Shown here piece after piece: positions 22,920-33,900 of a stretch of DNA of 64,000 nt. The notes under the pieces were generated by a model, which was not told where the DNA came from, did not search any database, and saw nothing but the letters and a program-made list of their open reading frames with translations. A program made the translations under genes and the position numbers. How positions within the stretch are numbered: the stretch's first letter is position 1; each line of letters opens with the position of its first letter. Origin of the DNA: Heterohyrax brucei (Eukaryota > Chordata > Mammalia > Hyracoidea > Procaviidae); contig CM053140.1 in assembly GCA_028571685.1 (NCBI GenBank), positions 146,987,701 through 147,051,700 on the forward strand, in the 5' to 3' direction.

Positions 22920-23367
22920 ATTTGTGCCTGATATGGGCCACAGTGTTTTCAGTTGCCTCTTATGCACACAAAAGCTGGTTGATGAAGATGAAAGAAAAAT
23001 TAACTCCTTTGAATTGTGGTATTGGCGAAGAACACTGAATACACCACGGGCCGCCAGAAGAAGGAACAAATTTGTTTTGGAAGAAATACAACTAGAATGT
23101 TCTCCAGATGCAAGGATAACGAGACTTTGTCTCACATACTTTGGACATGTCACCAGTCTCTGCAGAAGGCTATTGTGCTTGACAGGGAGTCATAGAAAAC
23201 GAGGCAGACTCTGGTGAGATGGACTGACACAGTTGCTGCAACAAAAGGCTCAAGCTTAACAATGATTTTGAGGCCACTGCCGGACTGGATGGTGTCTGCT
23301 TCTGTTGTACACAGCATTGCTGTAAGTCACGATGGAGGTGATGGCACGAAGCAACAAGAGTGCAACA
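22920..23367 (+). mobile_element. RTE (BovB-like) LINE 3' part with RT C-terminal coding remnant
   Basis: Open from 22,924 for 97 codons. Translation includes LNTPRAARRRNKFVLEEIQ, then ARITRLCLTYFGHVTS and GSHRKRGRLW, the conserved C-terminal stretch of BovB/RTE ORF. The RTE 3'UTR and a cacgaagcaacaagagtgca tail follow. 5'-truncated; the frame closes before the true end of the protein. Confidence 0.85.
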
Positions 23368-23440
23368 TTTTTCAAAACCTTTTCTATACACTTTCCTTAT
23401 TTGAGGTTTACCAACCTAGGATGTCAGGCAGAGCAAATAT

Positions 23441-24105
23441 TTTTAGATACACTCTGTCCTCACTATCTACAGGTTCTATATCTGTGAATTCACTTACCTG
23501 ACAAAATTTATTTTTAATCTCCAAGTCGATAACTTATCATGCTTTTGTAGTCATTCACAGAAACATACAAAGTAGCAAAATATTTAAGTCACTGGCACAC
23601 ACATTCCCAGCTAAGGCTGAACAAAGTAATACTCAGCTTTCTTGTTCCAGCTCCCGTTCTGTAAATAAGCTGCTTTTTCATGATCTGTCTGGTATCTCAC
23701 TTTTCACACACTTGTGTTTTTATTTTTGGATGTTTTTGCTGTTTAAAATGGACAGCCAAATGTAGTGCCAGAGTGCTGTGAAGTGTTCCAAAGGACAAAG
23801 AGGCTGTGATGTACCTTATAGAGAACATACATGTGTTAGAGGAATTTCATTCAGGCATGAGTTCAAAAGGCTGTTTCAGTGTTAATAAATCCACAGTATA
23901 TCTTAAACTGATGTCTTTGAATAGAAACACACATGAAACAAGATTATCTACTGATTGGTGGACAAAATTGTGTTATCAGGAACTCAAAGGAACTTAGTTC
24001 TGTATTTCCTTGGGTTCAGTGTGACTTTATACAACCAGTGACTTTATACACTGGTGACTTTATACAACACAACTACTGTGAATAACAATAATCAATTATA
24101 CCAAC
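23441..24105 (+). mobile_element. Tigger-type (TcMar) DNA transposon remnant
   Basis: Contains gtgaattcacttacctgaca, cattcccagctaaggctgaa, ttttgctgtttaaaatggac, cattcaggcatgagttc, aaacacacatgaaacaag and gactttatacaacacaactac. These follow the order of mammalian Tigger elements. The + frame at 23,806 contains NIHVLEEFHSGMSSKGCF, resembling the Tigger transposase N-terminal HTH ('KIRVLDKLRSGMSY'). Most of the transposase is missing, so it is a deleted, non-autonomous relic. Confidence 0.7.
24020..24066 (+). repeat. Triplicated gtgactttatac motif
   Basis: Gtgactttatac occurs three times with ~16-base spacing near the Tigger 3' end. Confidence 0.6.
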
Positions 24106-24195
24106 TTCAGAAACTCAGAAATCATGAATCAGATAGACAAATTTAAATTCATATAGCTGGTCAGGTAGGAACGATGTATCTGTTATAGAGAGGAG

Positions 24196-26885
24196 AATTG
24201 TTGGGTACCATCCAATTGTTCTCACTCACAGTAGCACGTACAACAGAACAAAGCACTGCCTGGTCCTGAACCATCCTCACAATCATTTCTGTGTTTGACC
24301 CTATTGTTGCAGCCTCTGTGTCAACCTAGCTTGTTCAGAGTGCTCCTCTTTTATGATGACCCTCAACCAACCATGACGTCCTTCTGCAGAGACTGGCCCC
24401 TCCTGATTACATGCCAAAAATACTTGAGATGAAGTCTTGCCATCTTCGCTTCCCAAGAGCATTCTGCCTGTACTTATTCTGAGACAGACTTGTTCATTCT
24501 TCTGGCAGTCGATGGTTAAGTCAATATTCTTTGCCAATATCATAATTCAAAAGTGTGAATTCTTCTTCAGTTTTCCTTATTCATTGTCCAGGTTTTGTAT
24601 GCTTATGAAGCAACTGAAAATACCATGCCTTGGGTCAGGTACACCTTAGTCCTCAAGGTAACAACTCTGCTTTTTGATACTTTAAAGAGATCTTTTGCAG
24701 CAAATTTGTCCACTGCAGTACTTCATTTGATTTCTTGACTGCTGCTTCCATGGGCTTTGATTGTGGATCTAAGTAAAATGAAATCCTTGACAACTTCAGT
24801 GTTTTCTCTGTTTATCATGATGATGCCTGTTGATCCAGTAGTGAGGTTTTCTTTTTTGGCCGTTGTTGTTTTAGCTTGAGGTGTAATCTGTATTGAAGGC
24901 TATATCTTTATCAGTAAGTCTTCAAATCTCCTTTACTTTCAGCCAGCAAGGTTGTGTCATATGCACAAGGCACACAGGTTGTTAATGATTTCCTCCAGTC
25001 TTGATGTCCTGTTCTTCATATCACCCAGTTTCTTGGATTATTTGCTCAGCATATAGATTGAGTAAGCTCAGTGAAAGAATACAGCTCTTAACTTATACCT
25101 TTCCTGACTTTAAACCTCACAGTAGCCCTTCGTTACACTCCATTGACTGCCTCAGTCTACATATAGGTTCCACATGAGCACAACTGAGTGCTCTGGAATT
25201 CACATTCTTTGGAATGCTAGCTATAACTTGTTATGCTCCACACAGTTGAATGCGTTCACATAGTTAAGATCCATGTGACATCAGCAATGGTATCCCTTCT
25301 TCTATGTTCTCTTCTGAATCTGGCTTGAATTTCTGGTAGTTTCCTGTCAATGTATCATTGTATTGTACTGCATTGTCTTCAGAAATATTTTACTTGTGTG
25401 TGATATTAATGATATTGTTTGGTAATTTCCACATTCTATTGAATCACCTTTCCTTGGAATGGGAAAAATATGGAGTTCTTCCATCTGGTTGGCAAGGAGC
25501 TATTTTCCACATTTCTTGGCATGAATGAATGAGGTCTTCCAGAGTTGTATCCTTTTGTTGAAACACGGCAACTGGTGTTCAGTCAGTTCATGAAGCCTTG
25601 TTTTTCACTAACGCCTTCAGTACAGCCTGGACTTCTTCCTTCAGTACCATTGGGTCTTGATCATATGCTACCTTCTGAAATGTTTGAACATTTCAGAACA
25701 GTGAATTCTGGGCGTCCTGTGCATTCCTTCCATTCTTTTTTGATACTTCTGGCATTGTTCAATGTTTTGCCTACAGAATCTGTGAATACTGCAACTCAAG
25801 TCTTGAATTTTCCCCTCAGTTTCTTTCAGGTTGAGATATGCCGAGGGTGTTTTTCCTTTTTGGTTTTCTAACTCCAGTTCTTTGAACATTTCCTTATAAT
25901 ACTTTGCTTTGTCTCCTCAAGATTTCCTTTGAAATATTTTTTCAACTCTTTGGCTTCATCATTTCTTTCATTTGTTTAGCTTCTCTATGTTGAAGAGCAA
26001 ATTTCAGTGTCTCTTCTGACATCCAATTTGTTCTCTTGTTTCTTTCCTGTCATTTTAATGACCTTTTCCTTTCCTCATTCATAATGTTGTTCCTTTATAC
26101 CATGACTCATCTGGTCTTTGGTCATTAGTGTTCAGTGTGTCAAATCTATTCTTGAGATGGTTTCTACATCAAGGCTATGGATTTGTTTTAACTTGCACAT
26201 GAACAGTTTATGGTCTGTTCTGCAGTCTGCTTCTGTTCTTGTTCTGACTGATGATACTAAGCTTTTCTGTTGTCCTTTTCCACAGGTGTAATCTATTTGA
26301 TTACCAGGTATTCCATGTTCTAGGTCCAGGTGTATACTTGCCATTTATGTTGTGGAAAAAGCTAATTACAATGAATACGTCATTGGTTTTGCAAAATTCT
26401 GTTGTGTGATCTCTGTTGTTGCTTTATCATCAAGGCCATATTTTCCAACTACTGATTCTTCTTCTTTGTTTCCAGCTTTGCCATTCCAATTACCAGTTAT
26501 TATCAATGCATCTTGATCACATGTTTGATCAATTTCAAACTGAAGAATTTGGTAAAAACCTTCAATTTCTTCATCTTTGGCATTGGTGGATGGTAAACTT
26601 TAAAATAGTCGTATTAAATGGTCTTTCTTGTAGGCATATGTATATTATTTTGTAACTGACAGTATTGTACTTCAAGAAAGATCTTTAAAAAAGTTATTTT
26701 TAACAATAAACATACCACCTTGCATCTTCAATTTGTCATTCCTGGCAAAGCAGATCACATGATTGCATTATTCATAATGGCCAATACCAGTCCATTTCAG
26801 CTCGTTAATGATTGTTATATTGATCTTCAAGAGTTCCATTCCATTTTTGAAAACTTCCAGATTTCCTAGATTCATGCATCTAGAG
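24196..26885 (-). mobile_element. RTE (BovB-like) LINE, longest copy in the window
   Basis: The left end is the 3' tail (gttgggtaccatccaattgt, cactgcctggtcctgaacca). The ORF follows on minus: C-terminal region (24,300-24,600), RT (about 24,700-25,500) and upstream domains to 26,885 (ccaataccagtccatttcag, cttcaagagttccattcca). Many short frames only; the ORF is broken throughout. The 5' end is probably truncated, since full-length RTE elements are ~3.2-3.8 kb. Confidence 0.8.
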
Positions 26886-27960
26886 AGGGAATAGTCATAT
26901 TCAAAGACTTTAATGACTTTCTGAAAGGAATAAAAATTAGTAAATGGAAATGAAAACTGGAACCCAAGTCTTCTGATACATTTCAAACTCGATGCTTTTT
27001 TTATCACAGTAAATTAATTTTAATTCTCAAAAATTTGTGGAATTGTGCAGAAAGGTATTAAAAATCACTTTCATTGCATTAACTTTATACAGCTCTAGTT
27101 TTCTGTCTGCTTAACATATCATTTTTTGAAAGAGATATGTCAAGATTTCCAACTACCAGTTGTTATTTCTTGAAGAATTATTCCTTTCCTGAATATTTTT
27201 CTTTGACCTTTATGATTCATTTCCTTTGAACTGTATTTTTTCCAGTGTTAAAGTTTCTATTCCTATTTCCTTATGGTTAGTATTTGCCTTTTGCCTGTTT
27301 ATTTTCAACTCTTCTATTCTTTACTTAAAATTGTGAGACACCTATTGATTATTACTTACTCCTGATCTTGTTTTTGCAAACATGACCTAAGATCCTCTTT
27401 TGATCACTGAATTTATCTGTATATTTTGATGGCAATAACTGTTTTGTTAAAATCTATTTCTACTAACTTATTTCATATTTTCCATTGCCTTACTTTCCCT
27501 AAACAAACAAAAAAAATCTTTTCTAACTCTGTTGGATAGTTTGAATTATATTGTGGTCTTTTGAAAGTACAGTTTCTGATTTGTTCCTTAAATGGCCACC
27601 TTTACTTGCATGTACTTATTTTTTCATCAATTTATTACAGTTAAGATTTTCCAGTATCCAAGCAATCACCTTAATGTGTTTTATTTCCTTTTGTAGAAAA
27701 TCTTATTTTTGCCTTCCACTGCCACTTATTGATCTGTCATTTTCCAAAATTTTACTTCTAGGTTGATATTCTTGCAAATTGAGGTCTTTTAAGAATCAGT
27801 TTTGTTGTCGTTTTGTTCCTTCTTTTCTTTTTAATCCCCACTTTTCTCCGTATGTGAGATATGATATTGAACAATACCTGCAAGTTTTTTTGCACTTCTC
27901 CCACCAAATGTAAGAAGCTAATTTCCCTCACTTGAATATGGACCCAGTCAGTGATTCACT
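26886..27960. other. AT-rich stretch, possibly old LINE
   Basis: T-rich sequence with the composition of antisense LINE ORF2 but no block I can align with confidence. Confidence 0.35.
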
Positions 27961-29603
27961 CCTTTAAAAACAACAGAATAGTTTTATCAAGATGTAATTG
28001 ACATATGACAAGTTGTACACATCAAGACTATACACTTCAAAAAGTTTTGATATATGTAGACATCTATGAATCAAGGTAAGAAATAAACCCATTAACCCCA
28101 AAGTTTTCTCAGGCTACTTGTAATCTTTCTTTTCTCCTACCTTTCCTTGCTGTCCTCCTATTACCGTCTGTATCCCCAGGTACCTACTCATCCATTTTCT
28201 ATTTGCTTTTTCTGGAATTTTATATAAACAAATGGTATCATATATATTTACTTTTTTTGAAGGACTCACTTCTTTCACTTGGCATAACTTTTAAATGTCC
28301 ACACATGTTGCAATATGTAACAGTAGTCCATTCCTTTGTAATGGCTGAGTAGTTTCCCATTGTATTGAAGCACAACAATTTATTTGTTTATATGTTGACA
28401 GACATGTTAGCTGTTTCCATCTTGACTATTACAAAGCTACTGTAAACATTTGTGTATAAGTCTTTGTATGACCACATGCTTTCTTTCACTTGGGCACTAC
28501 CTAGGAGTGGAATGACCAGATTGCAAAGTAAGAGCATGATATACTTTTAAAGAAACTGCCAAGCTGTTTTCAGAAGTGTTTGTTCCATTTTATATTCTTA
28601 CGGCAGCAAATGCAAGTTTCAGTTGCTCCACATCCTCTCCAGCACTTGGTGTGGTTAACTTGTATTCTGAATACAAGTCCTCTGTCAGATATATAATTTG
28701 AAATATTTTCTCCCTTTGGCACACCTTTTCATTCTCTTAACAATGTTTTTCAAAGAGCACCATTTATAATTTTGGTGATCTCTAACTTACCAGTGTTTTT
28801 CTTTTATGGTTGTGTTTTAAATAAGGTCTCTAAATAATCTTTGCCTAGCTCACACTCACCAAGATTTTCTTTTGTATTGTTTTCTAGCTTTTGTAGCTTA
28901 TGTTTAGATCTCTGATTCATTTTGAATTAAATTTTGTACGTGGAAGACAGTATGCACAATATTCATCTCTTTTTTCTTTTTTCCTCACCCTCTCTCTCTC
29001 CTTCCATCCATCTTTTCTCTTCTCTCCTCTTTTCTTTTTTTTTTCATCTGCATATTCAATTGTTCTGACTTGGCGTATGGGAAGGCTATTCTTTCTCTGT
29101 TGAATTACCTTGGCATCTTTGTTGAAAATTGTCTTTATAGATGTCTATTTCTGGACTCTTTCCTTTCCCATTGATCCATTTGTCTATTTTTTATGTGAAT
29201 TCTATTTTGTCTTAGTAATTGCAGTGTTGTGAATCATCTCAAAATAAACACCGTCAGCCTTCCAGTTTTGTTCCTCTTTCTGAAGATGTTTTGGTTATTC
29301 CAGGTCCTTTGCATCTTTGTATGAAATTTAGAATCAGCTTGTCCGTTTCTCCAGAACAAAGCTTCCTGACATTTTGACTGAAATTGTGTTAAATCTGTAA
29401 ATCATTTTGAGAAAATTGACAATATTGAATCTTTTTATTAATGAACATGGTATATCCGTTTACTTAGGTCTCCTTTATGCCTTCTCAGTATGTTTTATAG
29501 CTTCAGTGCTTATATCTTGGGCATTTTGTCTGATTTGTATCTACAAATGTCATGTTTTTGGATGCTATTGTAAATTATACGTTTTCTATGGTTTAATTTT
29601 TTA
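27961..29603 (-). mobile_element. Old LINE-1 (L1M-like), 3' portion
   Basis: The old L1 3'UTR (ttatcaagatgtaattgaca, tatgacaagttgtac) is followed by ORF2 C-terminus on minus: ggctgagtagtttcccattg, ctaggagtggaatgaccaga, ctccacatcctctccagcac, then the region before RT (cattgatccatttgtctatt). Strongly diverged. Continues after an interruption at 30,241. Confidence 0.75.
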
Positions 29604-30240
29604 AAACATTTATTTTGGTACTTCTTTTGAGAATATATGCAACAAAACATAAACCAATTCAACACTTTCTTTGTGTTGTGACATTGATTACATTCTTTGA
29701 GTTGTGGCATCATTCTCACTCTCCTTGTCTAAGTTGTGTCTCCTTCATTAACATAACCTCTCTGCCACATGAGCTTCTTGTCTAATTTTTCTAGCTGCTG
29801 TTGTCAATTTAATGCCATATAGATAGTTCTTAAAAGATCTTAACACTCAAAGTAGACATTTTTTACTAGTTAAGCTAAACTATTGTTCAATTTTAAGAAC
29901 ACTTCAAGGAATAGTTTTGGTTTAAGGTCTAAGAATTATCTCAGGGCGATAGTTTCAGTGGTTCCTCCAGCCTCTACAGCTCTAGAAAATGTGGATGCCA
30001 TTAGGATTTCGACTTTTGTCCTGCATTTACTCTATTTTGATTAGGATTCTTCTACAGAATCCTTGATCAAGATATTCAGTAATGGTAGCCAGATACCATC
30101 CGTTTCTTTTGGTCTCAAAGGTGGCAGCTGCTCATGGAGGCACCTGGCTGCACGTTCCATATTCTTCTTCTGTTGCTGCCTCTTCTGTCTCTGTTGCTCT
30201 AGAGTAACACAAGCTAATTGTTGTGCCCTGGATGGCTTTA
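29604..30240 (-). mobile_element. Younger LINE-1 3'UTR inserted in the old L1
   Basis: A T-rich start, then gagaatatatgcaacaaaac and ggtagccagataccatccgt followed by ttcttttggtc, which parallels 'ggtagccgggcaccatctgg' at ~2,080. L1M sequence is continuous across its ends (..ctattgtaaattatacg | caactattcattgctagtaa..). Flanking tttaatttt-like repeats fit a target duplication. Confidence 0.55.
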
Positions 30241-30902
30241 TTTTAATTTTCAACTATTCATTGCTAGTAAATAGAGAGTTGATTTTTGCTTATTGATCCT
30301 ATGTCCTGAGATCTTGTCAAATTCCTTTTTAGTAGATTACACAGGATTTGTTAGATAATAAGCTCAGCTGTGAATAAAGACAATTTTACTTTTTTAGTTT
30401 CCAGTCTGGATGCCTCTTCCCATACCTCTTTTCCTGCCTTATTTCAGTTTCTATGACTTCCATTACAAGGTAGCATATAAATAATGAGAGTAGACGTCTT
30501 GACTGTTTCTTGATCTCTAGGTGAAAGTGCTCACAGTGTAGTTTCCTCTTTATTTATGGTTGATTCTATTCATTAAAATTTTTATTATAATTTTTATATC
30601 TGTTAATGAGATATTCATTTGTAGCTCTTTTCTTGTAGGGTTTCCAGCTTTAGTATCAGGGTAATGTCAGCTTCATAGACTGAACTGAGAATTATTCTGT
30701 CCTCCTTAATGTTCTGGAAGAGTTTGTGTAGAATTGGTATAATTTCTTCTTTAAATGTTTTGCAGATTGAACCAATGAAGTCAGAGCTAATACAGGCATA
30801 TTCAGTTTGTCTATTTCATTTTGAGTGTCTTTCAAGGAAATTATCTATCCAGTCTAAGTTGTCAAATTTATTGGCTTAAAATTGTATATGATATTCTCTT
30901 AT
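30241..30902 (-). mobile_element. Old LINE-1 (L1M-like), RT region
   Basis: Continues the element of 27,961: cattgctagtaaatagagag, gagatcttgtcaaattcc, ggtttccagctttagtatca, tgttctggaagagtttgtgt and aagttgtcaaatttattggc are antisense L1 RT. It ends at ttctctt where the younger L1 begins. Confidence 0.75.
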
Positions 30903-33379
30903 GAGGCAGGGCCAAGATGGCAAACTAGACACATGTGTTCTTGGTTCCCTCTTGAGAACTAAGCCATAGAGTAATAAGTGGACAGAGCAAAGTGGACATT
31001 CTGGGACTCCCAGGGTCTGGTGTAGGGTTGTGAGATAGGACTGAGTGACAGGAAGGGAGAAATTACCTCTGTAGGCAAGGCAGCGGCACACTGAGTCCTG
31101 CTTCTGCTTATACATCATTTGAGGAGACTGCAGAATCTGACTTAACAGCACTTGGCTGGCTTTGGCAGGTAATAACACCTTCTTTGTTATCTCTGAAGTG
31201 GGGACTGGGCCTGCTGAGCCTGTGATGCTGGAAAACTAATGGGATGAACTTCAGGGCTTAAAGGAACAGCATATACCATAGCAGAGAGAGTGTGCTTAGG
31301 ACAATCACATCTCAGGAGCTTGTCTGCTGAGCAAGGGTGCCAGCACCCTACCCCTTTCTCTGAGCTGCACCATAGATTCTGCTGATGTACCACAGGAAGG
31401 GCAGCTCAGGTGGGATGCCTCTTGGTCAGCTGAGAGGTGGAGTCACCCACGCCTGAGGTCTCAGTGGGGGCCAAATCTCATACTGAGCAAAAATGCCTGT
31501 CTGAACAGTGCTTCTCCAGCAGAAAGGCTGTTTTGAGACAATGCAATCTAGGGATACATGGTGGGGCCTGACAGCTGAGAGTGACAGAGATTTAACCCCT
31601 CCCTTCTTTGAACCATGTCATAGTGTCTGGGGACAGCCTACAATGTGCCATCATTGTAATCTGAGAGGTGGATCCTGCCACCCCTGAGGGTCCTGCTGCT
31701 TTTTACAACTGCTGGATAGCACAATCTCAGCAGCTGCTGGGTAATGTCTCTCTCACCAGTATGGCAGCTTTTAAAATAAGACCAGCTAGAAAGTACAGCA
31801 GTGTCTGGTGGCTGAGCAAGTTGGCAGCATTTCCACCACTGTTCACTGAGCCACATCATAGTGTCAGTCGATAGCTCCCCAGTGACTCCATAAGTGGAGC
31901 ACTGTCTCTGCCATCCAGGAGGTGGGGCCTGCCAATCCTGAGGGCCTGGCTGCTCTTGGCACCTGCTAGACTGTGCCCCTGTCAGCAAAAACCAGTTTCT
32001 AAGTTAAACGCATCTAGAGAGTGCAGTGGTCCCAGGCAGCCAAGTGTGGTGGCATCCTTCTCTCCTCCCTTTCCCGAGTTATACCATTGGCTTGACTGAC
32101 ATAATGATGGAGAGTCACCACAAGTAACTTGACATCTTTAGCAGCCAGGAGGTAGGGTCTGCCACCCTTGAGAGCCCAGATTAGCCAAGTGACTAGCGAA
32201 TGCAGAGGCAGCTGGCAACCAAATCTAGCAGTGCCCATATTCCCTTCTTAGAACTATGCCACAGCTCCCATTGATGTAACACTAGAAAAACTGAACCACT
32301 TCTTGGTGGTGTGAAGACAAAAATAGGTATCTAACCATTTAAAGTAGCAGACCACCGTGGCTCTGGAAAATTCCCAAAATAAAGAATCAAAAACTTTCCC
32401 AGATGAAGAAGCCTTTCTGAAATTATTGGAGGCAGAATATGAAAGAATTATGTATACAGCTGTTCTAGAAATTAGATAAAATGCAACAGAACAAAATGAA
32501 AAATTAAGTGAGCTATATGAACTGCTGGAATGTCAATGATCTGAAATCCAGCAGATAAATAATAATAACAATAATAACAAAAACAGATCTAGACAATTCA
32601 CCACAAAGCCAAAAGAGCAGGATTGAGGAGTTAGAAGGCAGACTTCTTGAGTCTGGGGATAATGCAAGTGACACTAGCATATATGAGGAGAATTCAGAGA
32701 AAAGAAGTAAGAAAAATGAAGAACATTAAGAAACATGTGGGACTCTATCAAGAGGAGTAACATATGAATAAGTGGAGTTCTCTGAACAGGGAGGGATAAC
32801 AGAAAGTACAGAAGGAATTGTTGAAGAGTTGCTGACAGCAAACTTCCCTGAGATTACCAAACAAAAGAACATAGATATCCAAGATGCTTATCAAATGCCA
32901 CAAAAAGCAGACCCCAAAAGAAAGACACCAAGACGTGTTACAATCATGTTTAATAAAATGAAACATAAAGAAAGGCTTTTAGAGGCAGTCAGATTTAAAA
33001 CAAAACTAATGTACAAAGGGAAGCCCTGTAGACTTTCATCTGACTTCTTGGCAGAAATGATGTTGGCAAGAAGGCAGGGCGATGGCATGTACAAAGCCTT
33101 GAAGAATAAAAACTTCCAACCAAGAATTACATATCCTGTAAAACTGTCTTTCAAATACGAAAGGGAAATGAAAACATTTCCAGATAAACAAAATCTTAGA
33201 GACTTTGTAAAAACCAAATCAAAACTACAAGAAATACTGAAAGAAGCTCTTTATTTAGAAAAACAAAAGCAAGAAATGTATATTTAGGGATGCCATTCAG
33301 GACACAGTATCTAGAATCCTTCAGCTAGGGAAGTCACAAAGCTCAATCAAAGCTAAACTATTAAAAGAAAGGAATTAGT
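30903..33379 (+). mobile_element. LINE-1, 5'UTR plus ORF1, 3' part lost
   Basis: Opens gaggcagggccaagatggca, a typical L1 5' end. The ~1.4-kb 5'UTR has internally repeated GC-rich blocks (for example ctgagaggtggagtc, ctgccacccttgagagccc). ORF1 follows from ~32,340. ORF2 and the 3' end are missing; at ~33,380 it meets a minus-strand L1. Confidence 0.85.
32772..33287 (+). CDS. LINE-1 ORF1 RRM and C-terminal domain, open 171 codons
   Basis: An RNA-binding chaperone of the L1 RNP. The open frame covers only the RRM and C-terminal domain. It starts EFSEQGGITESTEGIVEELL, continues FPEITKQKNIDIQDAYQMPQ and KRKTPRRVTIMFNKMKHKE, and has the C-terminal hallmark NKNFQPRITYPVKLSFKYE with FPDKQNLRDFV and LQEIL. 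The usual protein is ~300-340 residues. The N-terminal coiled coil lies upstream (32,400-32,760) in other frames, so the gene is broken. The annotated Met is internal, not the true start. Transposon-encoded and presumably inert. Confidence 0.8.
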   Translation: MEFSEQGGITESTEGIVEELLTANFPEITKQKNIDIQDAYQMPQKADPKRKTPRRVTIMFNKMKHKERLLEAVRFKTKLMYKGKPCRLSSDFLAEMMLARRQGDGMYKALKNKNFQPRITYPVKLSFKYEREMKTFPDKQNLRDFVKTKSKLQEILKEALYLEKQKQEMYI

Positions 33380-33900
33380 TGCAATTTCTCCACAGCCTCT
33401 CCAGCATTTGTTGTTTTGCATTTTTTGGATCATGGCCAACCTTGTTGGGGTGAGATATTATCTCATTATACTTTTGATTTGAATACCTTTAATAGCTGAT
33501 GATCATGAGCATGCCTGCATGTGTTTTTTGGCTGCCTGGATCTCCTCTTTAGAGAAATGTCTGTCCATCTCCTTTGCCCATCACTTAATTGGATGATTTA
33601 TCTTCTTCTTATTGATATTTTGTAGTATCTTATAGATTATGGAGATCAGGTATCATTCTGACATAGAGTTTCCAAATATTTTTTCCCATTCTGTAGGTGG
33701 CTTTTTAATTCTATTCATAAAGCCTTTGGATGAGCAAAAGTGTTTGATTCTTCACAGTTCCCATTTATCTGTTTTCTCTTCTATTGTTTGTGGTTTGTTT
33801 GACAGATTTTGAAGTCTGTGTATGTTGTGTATTAAAACTTTCATTGTTCCTACTTTTTCTTAGATGAACTTTATCATTTTAGATTTGATATTTAGGTCTT

